A DNA stretch of 6,894 nt from DASZVN01 sp035547055 (GTDB lineage: Bacteria > Pseudomonadota > Alphaproteobacteria > Rhizobiales > Methylopilaceae). A program made the translations under genes and the position numbers. Numbering within the stretch: the stretch's first letter is position 1; each line of letters starts with the position of its first letter. The stretch spans positions 1-6,894 of the forward strand of contig DASZVN010000128.1 of NCBI GenBank assembly GCA_035547055.1, given 5' to 3'. This document shows positions 6,104-6,894 of this stretch, one piece after another. Under the pieces are notes generated by a model that saw nothing but the letters and a program-made list of their open reading frames with translations, had not been told where the DNA came from and made no database searches.

Positions 6104-6894
6104 TCACAGCCCCTCCCGCAGCAGCGCGTGCATCGCGCTCGGCGTCAGGCCGGCGAGGCCGAGCGAGCCGAGGGTGCGGCCGGTCTGGCGAAAATCGTTG
6201 CCGGTGGCCGCGCCGGCGATCGCCAGCAGGCCTGCGGCAACCGGGCACGGCATCCCCGCCCATTCGCCGACCGAGACCAGGAAGGCGAGGCCGAGCGCGA
6301 CATCCTCGCTGAGATAGCGATGGCGTTCGAGATCGAGCCGCTCGTGCCAGTCGCCCGAGCCGACCAGCTTGTCGTGGGCGCGCTCGCCATACATCCAGCC
6401 GGCCGAGTTGTAGTGGTCGGCGAGGGGAAAATGCGGTGGGCCGTAGCCCAGCGCCGCGCGGATCGCGACCCGCTCGCCGTCGAGCGCGTCGTGGACGCGG
6501 CGGATCGCGGGCTGGGTGCCCTCGTGGTGGATGTCCCAGCGCTCGAAATGCTCGATCGGCCCGGCGTTCATCAGGATCAGCGGCGGGTGGATGATCGGCC
6601 CCGCGTTCATCAGCGCCGCCGACAGCGCGTCCTCGACCGGGAGGATTACGCCGGGGAAGGCCTGCCCCACGACGTCGAGCGCCCGGCTCGTCTCGCGGGC
6701 GGGAAACACCCCGGTCGGCAGCCGGGCGGCGCGGGCGCTGACGGCGACCTCGGCCGCGCCGCGCTTCCGCGCCAGCCAGGGGAGCGTGCCGGTCTCGGCG
6801 ACGGCGAAGGATGCCGTCGAGCCGAAGGCCCGCGCGGTTTTCGTCATCACGAAGGAGCCGAAGGTCCCGGGCGGCAGGAACAGCACCTGGCCGT
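6104..6894 (-). CDS. Opine/octopine dehydrogenase-family protein, C-terminal part (5' end outside window)
   Basis: This is the C-terminal catalytic part of a protein of the NAD/NADP octopine/nopaline dehydrogenase family (Pfam Opine_DH type). Known members reductively condense an amino acid with a keto acid, or run the reverse reaction; many bacterial homologues are uncharacterised. The frame is open to the window edge, so the upstream part of the Rossmann NAD-binding domain is missing; about 263 codons remain of a family usually near 360 residues. Visible family marks are GQVLFLPPGTFGS near the edge, MNAGPIIHPPLILMNAGPIEH (His codon 6587-6589), the segment HYNSAGWMYG, and RYLSEDVALGL (Asp codon 6302-6304). 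The His and Asp match the catalytic pair of octopine dehydrogenase. The stop is TGA at 6104-6106. A 163-nt gap holding repeat C separates it from the 3-hydroxyacyl-CoA dehydrogenase, in the same direction. Its role in an oxygenase/CoA-ligase cluster is unclear; it might oxidise a hydroxy or amino acid intermediate. Family confidence is high, substrate unknown. Confidence 0.85.
   Translation of the reverse strand, partial: GQVLFLPPGTFGSFVMTKTARAFGSTASFAVAETGTLPWLARKRGAAEVAVSARAARLPTGVFPARETSRALDVVGQAFPGVILPVEDALSAALMNAGPIIHPPLILMNAGPIEHFERWDIHHEGTQPAIRRVHDALDGERVAIRAALGYGPPHFPLADHYNSAGWMYGERAHDKLVGSGDWHERLDLERHRYLSEDVALGLAFLVSVGEWAGMPCPVAAGLLAIAGAATGNDFRQTGRTLGSLGLAGLTPSAMHALLREGL

Noticed and set aside
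3593..6312. Plus-strand open frames opposite the Rieske alpha and dehydrogenase genes
   Set aside because: Shadow frames of genes with intact catalytic motifs on the minus strand; no family similarity seen.

Overview
The window is very GC-rich and every gene I can support lies on the minus strand, so transcription runs from high to low coordinates. The three gaps of more than 100 nt each hold a palindromic repeat of a type familiar from Alphaproteobacteria. One gives the well-known spurious peptide HCEERSDEAIQ; the other two give translations of the MAGLVPAIHDF / MDARxKPGHDG type. The host is therefore most likely an alphaproteobacterium, probably Hyphomicrobiales (Bradyrhizobium, Bosea or Methylobacterium relatives). 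This rests on repeat type and composition, not on a marker gene.

Layout in transcription order: (1) the C-terminal part of an opine/octopine-dehydrogenase-family protein, cut by the right window edge (6894-6104); (2) palindromic repeat C (6076-5981); (3) a 3-hydroxyacyl-CoA dehydrogenase (5940-4927); (4) 2 nt later, the large subunit of a Rieske ring-hydroxylating oxygenase (4924-3578); (5) repeat B (3562-3470); (6) the small oxygenase subunit (3459-2977); (7) repeat A (2951-2860); (8) an acyl/aryl-CoA ligase of the AMP-binding superfamily (2844-1219); (9) overlapping by one base, a thiolase-fold protein of the SCP-x/Ltp group (1219-35). The last 38 nt may hold the start of another gene, or the edge of another repeat.

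Together the genes look like one catabolic operon. A two-component Rieske oxygenase oxidises an aromatic or cyclic substrate, a ligase makes a CoA thioester, an NAD-dependent dehydrogenase oxidises a hydroxyacyl-CoA, and a thiolase-like enzyme cleaves off a short acyl-CoA unit. The thiolase-like protein has no cysteine at the nucleophile position and no GHP histidine, so it may be a retro-aldolase or a lyase subunit rather than a true thiolase. The substrate cannot be read from the sequence. No ferredoxin, reductase, regulator or transporter is present, so the system extends beyond the window or borrows electron-transfer partners.

The most unusual non-coding feature is the placement of the repeats. 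A and B are copies of one element in opposite orientation, bracketing the small-subunit gene. All three repeats end in ATGACGG shortly upstream of the next start codon, and in all three cases that ATG opens a mini-ORF whose stop overlaps or immediately follows the start of the next gene.
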